DNA of 64,000 nt. Origin: Ephydatia muelleri (taxonomy: Eukaryota > Porifera > Demospongiae > Spongillida > Spongillidae). Position 1 is the stretch's first letter. Each line of letters begins with the position of its first letter. Positions 31,576 through 43,675 of the stretch are shown here, one piece after another. The notes under the pieces were generated by a model that was not told the origin of the DNA, did no database searches, and saw only the letters and a list, made by a program, of their open reading frames with translations. Position numbers and translations under genes: made by a program. The stretch spans positions 9,357,713 to 9,421,712 of the forward strand of contig JABACO010000004.1 in NCBI GenBank assembly GCA_013339895.1. Direction: 5' to 3'.

Positions 31576-32794
31576 ATGTTCCCAGCAGCTCGTACTCCAG
31601 TTAGACCACGCGTAATGGGTGAAGATACCGAGCGAAGGGCATCGTCATCGTTTCTGTCGTCGTCAAGATCTTCGCTGCAACTTGCAGGTAGAAATAATAA
31701 ATAAATAAATCATTCCAATTCATATATATGTATCTTTCTTTTTTAGATTCACGACGACAGGAAGGTGCCGCCGGCACCGGTACCGACGTTAACGTCCAAT
31801 TACTGGCGGCGATTAAATCGCTTCAAGACGAAGTGGCGGACTTACAGGCAAAGTCTACGCAAGCGGTTGCTGCCACCCAACAATGTGCGGTTTCTCAGAA
31901 GAAAGCACCAAAAGAGCTGTTGGTATGAATACTTTTATGCAAGCCAAGCAATTTTTATCATGCTTTCTATATAGGCAACTATTCACAGCGTTGTAACGCT
32001 ACCCTTGAAAAACCAATGCAATGCGACACAAGCTTAGGGTAAGGCATTTGCTTGCGTTGTATTTGTATCATTTCAGTTTATTGCATCATACAGTTTCTCT
32101 CCGCCTGAGAATATGCTGGTGACAGCAGAGATAACTACAGCGTGTGTTAGCGATAGGTTCCTGCTGCCATGGTACAAAGTAAGTCACGAGAAGAGGTTTG
32201 ACATGCAAATTCATGCTCATAAATACTTCTACAGAAGCCACTAAGAACTATTTTACGACGCTGAAGCGGCGCTCGCGTCCGATATCTACCAACAAAGTAT
32301 CAGACGCGAGGCAGAAGCAAAGACGGCTTCAGCGAAAGCATCACGTAGGTCTACACTCTACATATTATACTTGAATATATGTATATAAATTCTGCATACA
32401 GAAACTTCAAATTCGTAAAGCCACCTGCTTGGCATAAACAACTTTGACACCAGAGCAGAGAGACCTACTTGGTGCCGTGTTGCATGTGGAGTACATGTCA
32501 ACGGAGAAAAGCGCGGAGGAATCTGGAGAGGACGAGTGCATGGGGGAACGTCACAAGGTGCTGATTGTACACACTCTTCCTTGGAGGAGTGCGATGCTGA
32601 CTGAAATGCTCCAATCGCTCGACAGAAAGATTCGGCGAAAACAAAGTTCAAGAGCAGTTGAAATGTGCCGCAAACGGTGCCACGGAGGAGAAACCTCTAC
32701 AAAGAACCCTCCGCCATCCTGCTCAGCATTGGCAAAAGTGCCAGACTGTAGTGTGTCTCATTGTATTTATAAAACCAATAAAATTTCCACTTGA
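31576..32794 (+). CDS. Multi-exon gene of unknown function, transposon-associated, probably decayed
   Basis: Exon 1 (31576-31687, MFPAARTPVRPRVMG, Ser/Arg-rich) joins in phase to exon 2 (31747-31922), which encodes a coiled-coil-like segment (LLAAIKSLQDEVADLQAKS). Further exon candidates with good splice sites are 32077-32178 (FIASYSFSPPEN..) and 32235-32347 (ATKNYFTTLKRRSRP.., very basic). A last exon, from 32402, carries TPEQRDLL, TLPWRSAMLTEML and LDRKIRRKQSSR before a stop at 32794. The LPWRS...LD.K motif recurs in uncharacterised invertebrate proteins that I associate with transposons. The chain does not close: the 32178 and 32235 borders are out of phase and a TAA lies at 32432. An AATAAA sits at 32777. 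Confidence 0.45.
32777..32782 (+). terminator. Polyadenylation signal AATAAA
   Basis: AATAAA overlaps the 3' end of the last reading frame of the 31576 gene and is followed by AT-rich sequence. This is the expected arrangement for a compact transposon gene. Confidence 0.5.
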
Positions 32795-32924
32795 AGTTAT
32801 GAAAACAGTTATGAATTAAAAGTATAAAACTAGAAATACGGATCTAAAAATAAAGTGACAGTAAACGTATTTATAAAAGCTATGTATAGAACATCTTTTT
32901 ACACGTACATGCAAAGCTATTGCT

Positions 32925-34620
32925 GTAACAAGGCAGGGTACTAACACAAGCTATCTACTGTAGCAAGGCACTGAGTACCAAGATTAGCTGCAAACTTGAA
33001 GTACCATGATAGGGTACATGATGTAAACAGGCACGGTACCATACATAAGTTTTGGTGCCAAGGTACTGTAACACGGTTTGGTGCCAAGGTACTGTAACAA
33101 AGCAGTGTACCAACACAAGCTACACGCTTTATGCTCCAAGACAGGCTACACATGCATGTTATAAACAGGCAAACAAGCTACACACTGTAACAAGGCAGGT
33201 TACTAAGACAAGTTACATGATTTATGTACCAAGTCCAGCTACACACTCCAAGAAGGCAAACTATGAAGGCAAACTACGAAGGCAAGCTACCTATATGTAC
33301 TGGAACAAGGTAGGGTACCAACACAAGCTAAAAAGCTACACATTGCAAGAAGGCAAACTATGAAGGCAAGCTGCACACTGTAACAAGGTTGGGTGTCACA
33401 AGATAAGGTACAGCTTAAAGTACGAAGACAGGCTACATACTGCAACAAGGCAGGGTACCATGAAAACTTAGTTAATTATTAAAGTACCAAGAGAGGCTAC
33501 ATGCTGTAAACAGGCATGGTACCAAGACAAGCTACACACTGCGAAGGCAAGCTATACTGTAACAAGCTGTATACTGTAACAAGGTGGGGTACCAAGACAA
33601 GCTATTGCTGTAACAAGGCAATGGGTACCAAGCATGATGTAAACAGGCATGGTACCAAGAGATACTTAACATGCTGCAAGAAGTCACACTACCCAGACAA
33701 GCTGCCTACATAAGTACTGTAACAAGCCAAGGTACCTTAACAAGGCAGTGTTAGCAACACAAGCTACATGCTTTATGTACCAAGGCAGGCTACATGCTGC
33801 AAACAGGTAGGGTAACAAGACACGCTTACAATGCAAAAACAAGCTACACACAATACGAACGCAAGTAACAAGGTTGGGTACCAACACAAGCTACACTCTG
33901 CAAGATGGCAAACTAAGAAGGGAAGCTGCACTGTTACAAGGCATGGTACTAACACAAGCTAAATACAGTAACAAGACACTGGGTACCAAGACTAGCTGCT
34001 AGTTTGAAGTACCATGATAGGCTACATTATGTAAACAGGTACGGTACCAAAACATGAAGAAGGCTTACTACCAAGGCAAGCTACATAAGGTTTGGTGCCA
34101 AGGTACTGTAAAAAAGCAGTGTACCAACACAAGCTACACGCTCTAGCACTATGACAGGATACATGTTATAAACAGGCAGGGTAACGAGACAAGCTACACA
34201 CTGTAACAAGGCAGGTTACCAAGACTAGTTACATGATTTTTAAGTACCAAGACCAGCTACTCAAGTGCTGCAAGAAGGCAACTATGAAGACAAGCTGCAT
34301 ACTGTATACAAGGTTTGGTGTCACAAGATAAGGCACCTAGACGAATAACAAGGCAGTGTACCAAAACTAAAAGTACTAAGATAGGCTACATACAGTAACA
34401 AGGCAGGGTAACAAGACAACTTAGTTACATAATTTATGTACCATGACAAGCTATGCACTGTGCCTGAGAAGGCACAGTATCCAGACAAACTGCATGCATA
34501 CTGTAGCAAGGTTTGGTAACAAGGTGCTAGTGTACCATAACAAGCTACATGCTTAATGTACCAAGACAGGCTACACACAGTGAAAAGGCAGTATGTACCA
34601 ATGAAGCTACATGACTGTTT
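32925..34620. repeat. Degenerate minisatellite, ~33-40 bp unit with GGTACC cores
   Basis: Phrases such as ACAAGCTACA, CTGTAACAAGGCAGG and GTACCAAGAC recur dozens of times with variable spacing, interrupted by GTAAACAGGCA and GAAGGCAAACTATGAAGG blocks. The array is old, to judge from the divergence. Frames inside are chance products. Confidence 0.9.
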
Positions 34621-34629
34621 TTTTTTTTT

Positions 34630-36545
34630 CGAGGTTGTGATCATTGAAATTGTTGGAAGGACTTCTAAACCTTACAGTGGTTTTTCTGTGCGTGTGTGTG
34701 TGTGTGTGTGTGTGTTAGTGTGTGTGTATTACTGCCGTACATGTAGGTACCAGCTACAGTTGTACGGCACTTTAACTCACGTATGATAGTATCTGAGAAA
34801 TCGGACCGATGTCGTTTTTTAAACATTCGTGTGTCTCGTCCATGCTACAATTGATGCGCACCATACATGAATTCAACTGGCTGTAAGATCGTAACGGTAA
34901 ACCGCAAGATTCGATTTTGCAGAAATCGAGGTACTTAGCGCGTACACGATGCAGCCGAGGAAAGGCAACCGCATCGTGGACTCAACACCACCGTCGTGCA
35001 AAGAGAAGGTGGGGCAGTTTAGTTGCATACGACTCGAGGGTGGGGCTACGTGGCCAAGTTAGGTGGAGGTGTGGCATCCAGATGACATCTTGATGGACGG
35101 GAATAAATAATTGTGCGCAATGCGCATGCGTACGCGTAGTGAAATAGATACAGAAGCGTACGCTGAGTTCTAGTGATGAGAAAATTATGATTTTGGTTTC
35201 AGAGTTGATATCTTAACATTGCTACATCTCAATGAGGTTAATTGCATGTGATTATTAAAACTAATTAATCTTGATTAATAATTTTTTAATTAAATATATG
35301 GAGAAAAATTTGCCTAAACCCTTGATGTTAGTATGAAAATGCTACATCTGTTGAAAAGATATTCCAGTACAAAAGCGTTGCGTTCTTTCGTGAACACCCT
35401 GTATATTGCATTACGTGATAGTAACGTCGTTTGACCACACACCTCAAGGTAAGCCTATAGTCTTGTGTTAATGTGGAATTACTAGACCTAGCACATCCCA
35501 GGGAAAGATTGCTAGACCTTGCGTCTTCAAATGCTCAAGTATAGAACAGTGCTGTCGAAGTGCTTTTAGAAAGTTCACGCACACCAGTTCTCCACTTTGT
35601 ATAGACAGAGATGGATGTTCTGCTAAAAGTATTGCTGAGGCAACTCGAAGGTTGAAGTGTATACTGCAACCATGTTTCTTAAACGGGTCACAACAAGTCG
35701 ATCGACATGATTCAAGCTCATTGAAGATTAAGCAAGCTTAAAAGCTCAAATAAGGAAATATAATGTGCTGTGTCATCCTAGCAGATGAACCACAGTTATT
35801 AAAGGGTTAAGGTTACTAATGTTCATGCTTCGCCATTTAAAAATGGCGATCATCGCCATATATGAGGTTGCTCTTAAAGCTCTCCTTTCGTCCCCGTTCC
35901 ATTCAGTACCGGTTATCGGCAATTAATAACCATATAATCTACAAGTTATCGTTAATTGCATATTGAATATCGTCATATCGTGTACTCCAAGGCCATTGAG
36001 TTCCCTTTAATAATCCCTGCACTGTTAGAATCCAAAATTTAGATTGCCTCATGTCCAGAAATTTCGGACATCCATACACGTCTGTACATTGAAAACGCAT
36101 GTAAAGTATTTGATTGTTTTTAAATATTAACGCAGTTGGATTAATTTTTAAAATATACTTGATGCATTCTTTTATTTTTCGCTTTCATTTTGCGAGAAGG
36201 AGAATCAACAACAAAATTAATTACTTTTGCTATTACGTAATAATATTGTTTAGAAGTCAATAATGTTTTATAACATCTAATGGTTGGCGCGCCCTTATAG
36301 TGCAAATTGGTGCCTGTGTGAGTGGGAGGAGCGTGTCGTTGCTAGTAATGTGCCCTTGGTTCAATATTTCTTTCATCGGCGTGAACGTGCGCTCGGCGTG
36401 TATCTACCTATTTTCTACGACTGCGTACGTTAACGGTCCGTTCCTACATCTTGATACCTCATCCCGATATGCGCAATGACACACCACGCGCGCGCGCGCG
36501 CCACATACTCCCAGCTCTTTTTGCTGGGGTGCACATTAGGAAGAA
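34630..36545. other. Mostly AT-rich intergenic DNA
   Basis: Contains a GT microsatellite (34690-34725), a GC-rich island around 34930-35160 with a short frame starting at the ATG of 34949 (MQPRKGNRIVDS..), a mariner-like end (GAACACCCTGTATA, 35392-35405) and CG alternation at 36487-36500. No gene can be supported. Confidence 0.4.
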
Positions 36546-36559
36546 TCACTTTAGCTGAT

Positions 36560-36795
36560 GCTGATTAACCGGGTTGGACTGTACCCAGGGCAAGAATGGG
36601 TTCAATATCTCTTAGCTGCTGGTTAGTTGTGTTGTCTGGGTGTGGTCTGTACCCTGGGCAAGATTGGGTTAAATCTATCTACTTGTGTTGCCTGGGTGTG
36701 GCCAGTACCCTGGGCAAGAATGGGTTAAATATCTCTAGCTGCTAGTTAGCTGTGTTGTCTGGGTGTGGTCTGTACCCTGGGCAAGACTCCACCTA
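36560..36795. repeat. Tandem repeat of about 67 bp, 3-4 copies
   Basis: The unit contains GTACCCTGGGCAAGAATGGG, TTAAATATCTCTAGCTGC and TGTTGTCTGGGTGTGG. Copies start near 36580, 36647, 36703 and 36770. Confidence 0.8.
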
Positions 36796-37434
36796 TCTTG
36801 TGAAGAAGTAAGTATAATAATTATATTATATGTATTTCCAACTTACATTTCATTGTCATGCTCATCAAATAAATTATGAATTAGTTACTCTTGTCATTGT
36901 CATTTCTCACAAAGATATCAGAATACTAAAAGCCTGCTAAAAGTCGTTACTCCATCCTCATACTTCTGCCTGCACATAATCAGCAGTATAAAAATAGCAG
37001 CAGACATTTATAGTGCATGGTAATATTTTGAACAAAGACATCACTTCTCATTTAGAGATCAGAATGCTTCCCACCCCACATCCTTCCTGGCCTCCCCTCT
37101 CATACATTATCTGTAGGAAATATGTGTTTTCTATGCATCTGATTCTGTGTACTATGCAAGGATGAACTTATGTGATGAGCCCTGCTGCACATATGCATAT
37201 GTCAATTATCATTGTTCCTGCATCATCTATTGGGGAATCCTTTGTATAAGATCCTGCAGGTGGTCTCCTTTAGAACCTCTGTTATCTTGTCCTGACCACA
37301 TCAGCTGGTATTCTTTTGTAAAGGTCATGGTCTTCCACAACAAGGGGTAGAATTCAGATACAGCTAGGCCGGAAGTCTTGTAGGTGGTTAAATATCTGTA
37401 GAAATGGTTCATGAATTGTTACAGCACTGTGTCA
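36796..37434. other. No gene seen
   Basis: AT-rich sequence with short frames only. Confidence 0.5.
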
Positions 37435-38118
37435 CATATAATTAACCTTCAGGGATTGCTGGCCTTTGTACTGCTTCTCTACTTTTAGCTCGGAGGGCCT
37501 CAATTCCACCTTCATGCCAGTAAGCAGAGTCTCGCTTAGTATATGCCCTCTTTCTCTACTATATTCCTGCAGCATCTCCAGCCTGTACTCTGTCATCATA
37601 ATGTCAGCTGGTGCATCCCATCGATTGCTAGAGAAGTAGTTTCGTTTTGCATCATCGTTGTGTTTCTCAACACCTGAAGTGCATAAATAACTATCAAGAA
37701 AGAAGTACAGTACCAATCTTGACATGAAAATTGTTTCAAATTTCCGTATTGGCGTATAATGTTTGGGACATGGTATACCATTGCATGCATGTAAGGAGTT
37801 ACATATTTCTTTTGGTGACCCTCTTTTTTGATGCTTAAGAAGAGTTGAACCCATTGTTTGGCCTGTATATAGACAGAATAGAGTAGCATTTCATCCTTAT
37901 TATATTTGCACACTAGCTAAACTTACCTTTTGGTGGAATTGATTTGAAGCTTTCTGCATGCATGGGTGGTGATTCATTAGACAGTATGCTGTATAAATCT
38001 TCAAAATCCTTAGGATTCCGTATGTCAACAACGAAAAGAAGTCATTTGGTGACAAGTGATTTGACTCACTGCACATAGTACCTCCCATAACTTCACTATA
38101 CTGTTGTGCGCAGGGCAC
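37435..38118 (-). pseudogene. Transposon-associated protein, middle module (TPYMHAMVYHVP class)
   Basis: Exon 38118-37926 (MPCAQQYSEVMGG..) ends at CCAAAAG|GTAAGT. The next exon starts after TATATACAG at 37859 and reads in phase AKQWVQLFLSIKKEG, VTPYMHAMVYHVPNIIRQYG. A third, after GCACTTCAG at about 37682, reads GVEKHNDDAKRNYFSSNRWD and continues to a stop at 37435. This set is the conserved central-to-late part of a protein class I associate with CACTA-like elements in cnidarians and sponges (comparable in place to DUF4218). The donor between the last two exons is ATTG where GT is expected, so the copy is probably dead. It may be the missing middle of the 30490-31387 protein from another copy. 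Confidence 0.5.
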
Positions 38119-39939
38119 TAGGCAGAGGGATGTCTTTCATCTATGAAGGAAGCAGCTGGTATACAATGTACATGTATGATGAATGTTACTAATGTCAAGT
38201 GTATTTGTACCTTAAGAAATTTCCTTTTACTTTCACCAGTTAAGGATGTCCACTCATGACATGAAGTATTTGTGTCAGACTTCCATTATTCTTCTTCTTT
38301 AGAAGCGCTTCTCGAGAACTGGTTCCGCATGGTGATCCGATGACTCCATTCGTTGCAAATTTGAAAAGACACTTTAAATTGAATGGCCAATTAACTAGGC
38401 TAGCACACGAATATAAGTAGCGTTCTAATCGAAGAATCTTAATGTACATGTAATATATCCGGTGTGAATCAATGCGTACTGAATGAAGTATTAAACTACA
38501 GTGTAAGACAAAAGGATTATCCATGCATGCATGTATAATAGTGAACGGTACCGGTATCTCTCTAGCTTGCATGTTTAATGAATTACTTGTATCAGAATAG
38601 TCAGATCCCGAGTACTGCCTAGTAGGGAGCCACAATGGAACGAGCCATATTATGGGTTGCCTTGGTTACGTCGTAATCCCTCCTTTCCATTGTCCGATGA
38701 TTATGATTGTCTCGACTTGTAATAGCAATGGCATAGCCAGGGTACGGCCCCTGGCAGGGTTTAGGTACTAACAACAGAGGTCGGATTAACAATAATACTC
38801 ACCCGCCGAAGTAAGAACTGGTAGTAAAACGGAATAACCATCTCTATTTCGAGTCGGTACTCCAGCTCAATTAAGGCATCAGCAACGAATTAATGGTGGC
38901 GTGCTGTACCATAAATATATAATATCAGTAATCTTGGTGACTCCACCACCGGGCAGTGAGTTGTATATGCTGAGAAGGAAACCATGCACCATCGACTCGC
39001 AATCGGCACATATAAACAAGCGTGTCTCAGACTCTTCGCTGAGATATTGTGGTACAACTTTGAAGGCACAGCATATGACACGCGATCGCGCAAGAGTTGC
39101 CTTGTATTTCGCGTTTGTGGGAATTATGCGTTGATGCGTGTGGTGCACTGTGGCGTTCTAGCAGCTAGGGCTTCCCTATTCATATGGATCGTACATGCGG
39201 TTGCTTGCACACTTCGTGTTTCGATCAAAATCCTACGCACGCGCGTGATCACAGAGATGGCTGCATATAGCTTTCAGTTATAGCGTATAACCTATACTTT
39301 GCGTAAAATACTGTCAAAAAAAAACCTAGTCTCGCTGTTTGGTGATGGCTGTTGCTGAGTGTTAACTCATAGCAAATATAGCTTATCGTAACAAAACGTA
39401 CCAAGCTAGGAAACATCGTTCCAACATACGCCATGGACACACGACCGGGGTCGTGCATGTATGCTGCCATGTCTGAGAGTTGGCCGGGTAGTGGCATAGT
39501 TATAGTATCGTACAAGAAGCAAGGCTTTGAGGAGTGCTTGGGCAACGTTATGACGTTTAATTCATTATTAATAATTTATGGCTTGAACGGGGTACTAGAA
39601 TTCACATACTTGAATCTAGAAATAGACGTGCACATGGGGTAGATATGCTACTTGCACATATAAATATGCAAATAGCTTTGGCTTCAGAATCCACTTTATA
39701 ATCTTCAATAGATCGTCCACGCGGTAAAATAGGAAAGGAAAAATAGTGATCAAAAGTATGCCAGCTAGCCATTAAATGTATGCAGTAAAACAAAACCCCG
39801 TTTTGAAATTGACGGGGGCAGATTTTTACAGAACAGAAGATATACAAACAATGTGTTATTTGTCCCTGTATCATACTTAGGTTTATAAACTTTACTACAA
39901 GTCTTTGGTACTAAACTGTGCGCGATTGATAGAAATTAC
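38119..39939. other. Sparse region, no supported gene
   Basis: Some minus-strand frames look coding in part: 39545-39418 ends at a good donor (AGCTTG|GTACGT) and contains PLPGQLSDMAAYMHDPG; 39148-38881 contains KVVPQYLSEESETRLFICAD. They could not be joined in phase with each other or with 40129-39940. Confidence 0.3.
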
Positions 39940-40129
39940 CCATAGACTCCATGTACAATAAATTTATTACGCGTATTACGGAATTCAAATAATTCATGTC
40001 CGCAATTGCTGGCCATGTTGTGCCCTACAGGTGGTAATCCAAAATCGGTTATAGTGCAATCCTGAACTCCTTGGGGATAGCACCAAAGCCGAGGATTAAG
40101 ATTGAATCCACCATCTGAGGCACGTATTG
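39940..40129 (-). CDS. Candidate internal exon, unknown protein
   Basis: A 190-bp open stretch between TTTATTTTAG| and TATGG|GTAATT. It encodes RASDGGFNLNPRLWCYPQG, DCTITDFGLPPVGHNM and HELFEF, with three cysteines. The composition suggests an extracellular domain, but I do not recognise a family and cannot find partner exons. Confidence 0.3.
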
Positions 40130-40754
40130 CTAAAATAAATAAATAAAAACGTAAAGTAATGAAGGCCAGGAGAGTCATGACCAGTTATGGAATGAAACTC
40201 CAGACATGCTGCGGCACAAGCATTTGCTGTAACGTTTCACTGGCGAAACCAATCATAGCTACCAGTGCACCTTTTCCCAGAACACCCACACCATCACCCA
40301 ATAAGGTGAGGCGACATGGGGGCTCAACTTAAAACTTATTACAGGTGGAAGCTGCCAATTACCTTATCAGCAACTAGTTATAGCCTGACACAGCTATGCG
40401 CACATGTTGTCACAGTTCTATGACCATGATTACTTCAGGACCATTGCTGCATGTATGCCAGCATAGATTACCTCCATCAAATACCAACGGTCCATATGTC
40501 ATATTGGATTCAAACTAGGAAGCCCTGTAATTCAAAGGAGAATCCTCTCTAAATAAAATTCACTTTCAGACTGAAACAAACATATTGTACATAATAATAA
40601 GCATCTAACAGCAAGCAGACATATGCATGCCAAAAGGTGTTGCCATGAGCATGCAATGTCCTGGTGTGTGTCACATTTACGGTTTGTATAACAGAGAACC
40701 ACCGCAAGAGCAAATGGGATATTCATCGTCGGGGAGTGGTCCAATAAATTGAAC

Positions 40755-40838
40755 TAGTCTTGTACCCAGACCCAAATTTTCACAGGCCCCCTAAGCGCCA
40801 CCCGTAGCTGCGAAAAGTTGGATCTGGGTACGAGACTA
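40755..40838. mobile_element. MITE of the GTCTCGTACCCAGACCCA family
   Basis: 84 bp with ends TAGTCTTGTACCCAGACCCA and the matching inverted end; one change from the 15659 copy in the left end. Confidence 0.85.
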
Positions 40839-41468
40839 TGACTGAACGGATCCGCGTTAGGGCTTCCGAGACAACGTTAGGAAATCCGGTATTGTCCCGG
40901 ACATTCCGGGACAGTTGGCAAAGTTACGATATACGCCCCTCATTGGAGCGCCATGGATGCTGACAGCTTGCTAACAGAAGGCTGAATTGATATAGCAGGG
41001 GCAAATAGCGTTGTGAAAACTTACCGATCACAGGAAAAAAACAAGATTTGATTTTATAAAGAATTTTCAAATCCTCTGTAAAATCATGGTATGATTGAAC
41101 ATTAAAATCAGACACGTTTGATTGTCTGTTCAATCACGTAATGACTCTACGCGCTTTTTTTTTGCCTGTGGATCTTACAGTTGTGACTACATAAAATTAA
41201 GAACTTTTGAATGTGCGCAGTTTAGATGTACATGTACAAGCACAACAGCAAGTAAAAAAGTGTGACGGTCGCTCCTTGATGCAGGAATGGCACAATTGTC
41301 ACCATTCTTGAAGATGTACCTATATAATTTGTTTTAGTGCACAGATTGAGCGCTACCTGGCTGGATTAGCGTCTCGACATACAAATTATCAGTTTTTCAG
41401 CATATTTGCTGGCTCTGCATCAACATGTTTAAAAGCTGTGATAACATGTATGGAAGATCTGCCCATAT
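40839..41468. other. No gene seen
   Basis: Nothing recognisable. Confidence 0.5.
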
Positions 41469-41555
41469 TAGTCTCGTACCCAGACCCACATGACGTAACG
41501 ATTATTGCTGTAAGCAGCGATAATCGTTACGTCATGTGGGACTGGGAACGAGACT
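41469..41555. mobile_element. Hairpin MITE of the same family
   Basis: 87 bp with the same ends. The inside is a near-perfect inverted repeat (CACATGACGTAACGATTATTGC against its complement), so the whole folds into one hairpin. Confidence 0.85.
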
Positions 41556-41588
41556 CGACGTTATTAACCCACCAATTGACCCTTGTAA

Positions 41589-41620
41589 CAGTGGCGGCAG
41601 AAGGGGGGGGGGGGGGGGCT
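41589..41620. repeat. CAGTGGCGGC..poly-G repeat end
   Basis: ACAGTGGCGGCAGAAG is followed by 16 G; it resembles 44563-44610 (ACAGTGGCGGATCCAGG with G-runs) and may be the end of the same dispersed repeat. Confidence 0.45.
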
Positions 41621-42039
41621 CCTCAACTTGTCCAAGAGAGAGATTTGACATCATGGCGACCTCTCTCTTAATCCCTTCAATCCTAACAGCAGCAAGCATG
41701 TCTGAAGAGAGGAAGGAGGCTGAGACCAGAATACATAAAATCAATTACCGGAGCTGGGATTGGTATTTACAGCATATCCAAACTATCTTTATATGCACAT
41801 TTGTACATTTGCAAATGTACATGTATATACAGAACACCATGCACCAATTAGCCAAGCTTGAAATTGAGGCAGCAACCTCTCCACAACACGCAACACACAT
41901 ACCATAACCGAAGCTGGACCGTATACATATGCGTAACCTTGGGTATGCTCTTTGTGCTGGTCATGTTTTAAGAGTGTGCTATATGTAGTCTTGTGTGTGA
42001 GATATGGGGAGGGGGGGGGGGGGGGGGGGCATGTACCGC

Positions 42040-42220
42040 AAGTACTGATTACTTTTTCTTTGACAATTTTTAGCACTTTTCTTTTTAGCACAAATGTCAT
42101 AAAATATATATCAGCATGATCTTCCGATTTTTCTCTATCCACGATACAATCGGAAAATATTTTCGATTTAAAATGCATAGACGTTCTCTCCATGTATTGG
42201 TATTTCTGGAGCTGTTGTTT
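42040..42220. repeat. Dispersed repeat, copy A
   Basis: Matches 43500-43675 in the same orientation: both contain CTTTGACAATTTTTAG/CTTTCGACAATTTCTAG, a CATAA..ATATATCA stretch, ATGATCTYCCGATTT and AATCGGAAAAT.TTTTCGA. Divergence is roughly a fifth. Confidence 0.75.
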
Positions 42221-43021
42221 AATAACCCTTTGAACGACATGTGCATACATGCATGCATGAACACACAACCGTTACACCATTCATGCATGAGTTAGATATT
42301 GCGTGCAAAAATGTGTTGATCAGTCACAGCTCAATGATTCATGCATATGCTTGTTGCACTTGTAACTTTATAAGTACATGTACAAAGTCATTATGTTTCT
42401 TCACACAGTGGCTAAAGTACCCCATTATTCACTTCACTTCACTAATGCATCACTTCAGTACTCCAAGAAGAAGAATGCGTAGCACAGATCAGTGTAGTAT
42501 GTCATGCCTGTTCACTCCCCCAGTTTTACCTGTTCTTATTATGAGTTGTTCAAAAGGTGCCAGCGGGTTATAATGGACACACAAAATGTGCTTACACCAG
42601 GACCACATACTTGTATGACTATGGGGTTACATGCATGTCAGTGTTGCACTTGCATGAATATTCGAAGTGATTATGATCAACACAATATAACACACAGCAC
42701 TTCATGAATGGTGAGGCAGATAATCTCTTTTTGTGAGCATGTACATGTATGTATATATGCAAATGGCGTTCAAAGAGTTATTAACTAAAGTAGAGTGGTC
42801 CAAAATCAACTAAATGAGGAATGTTAGGTAGTGGGAAGGGAGGGTTTTTACAATATGACTGATGCCGTGAACACGAATAACTTCTACCGGGTATCAGTAT
42901 CTGATGTCTGGAGGCATAAAGGTTAACACATATTTGATACAGATATACGACACTCGGGCATTAATCCGTATCTGCCTCGTATAGACGTCCTCTTCTTATA
43001 GCATATGGCATGCTTAATGCA
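42221..43021. other. No gene seen
   Basis: Short frames only. A 19-base G-run at 42011-42029 lies just upstream of the repeat. Confidence 0.5.
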
Positions 43022-43077
43022 CCCATGCACACATACCCACACACACACACACACGTACACACGCACGCACGCACACA

Positions 43078-43136
<59 letters not shown>

Positions 43137-43147
43137 ACACACACACA
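43022..43147. repeat. (CA)n microsatellite
   Basis: Almost uninterrupted CA with a few CGCACG and CATACA changes. The frames across it are artefacts. Confidence 0.95.
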
Positions 43148-43499
43148 TCCCGACGTGCTGCTGAATGTACAATCAGCTGGTTGCGGTCGAATATACGCAC
43201 GCTAATCTGGCGTCACACGTATTTGAAGGGTGCATGGGTCAGATCACTTACACGTACACATATTTTATGCAAGTATAGTTCATTTTCTCCATCTGGGCAT
43301 AAAACTTCAGGGACCTGGGTACAAGTAGGAACCGGTCAGGATGCAACGTGTGTTGGCTGATCAGAGGCAAGCTGATGTGGCGCAGTTGCCACCTTCATTT
43401 TAGGTGAGTTCCCGCATCAGGCGCGACGATCCGACTATCCATTACTAGTAAATGACGTAAAGACAACCATAACATTACGTAATGACCGCGCCCACAACA

Positions 43500-43675
43500 A
43501 GGACTAATTACTATTTCTTTCGACAATTTCTAGTACTTTTCCTTTGAAGGCAAATGCCATAATACATATGTCACTATGATCTCCCGATTTATATCTAGCC
43601 TTTGACGTAATCGGAAAATGTTTTCGACTTACATGATGTCCTCTCGATGTAATGCAATTTCGAGATATGTACCAA
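43500..43675. repeat. Dispersed repeat, copy B
   Basis: Second copy of the repeat at 42040-42220, same strand. Confidence 0.75.

Noticed and set aside
39249..40129. Joining minus exons 40129-39940 and 39545-39418 into one gene
   Set aside because: The first exon ends in phase 2, while every acceptor usable for the second either sits behind an in-frame stop or gives another phase.
43005..43360. Histidine/threonine-rich frames of up to 116 aa
   Set aside because: They cover the CA microsatellite; the non-repeat ends show no family.
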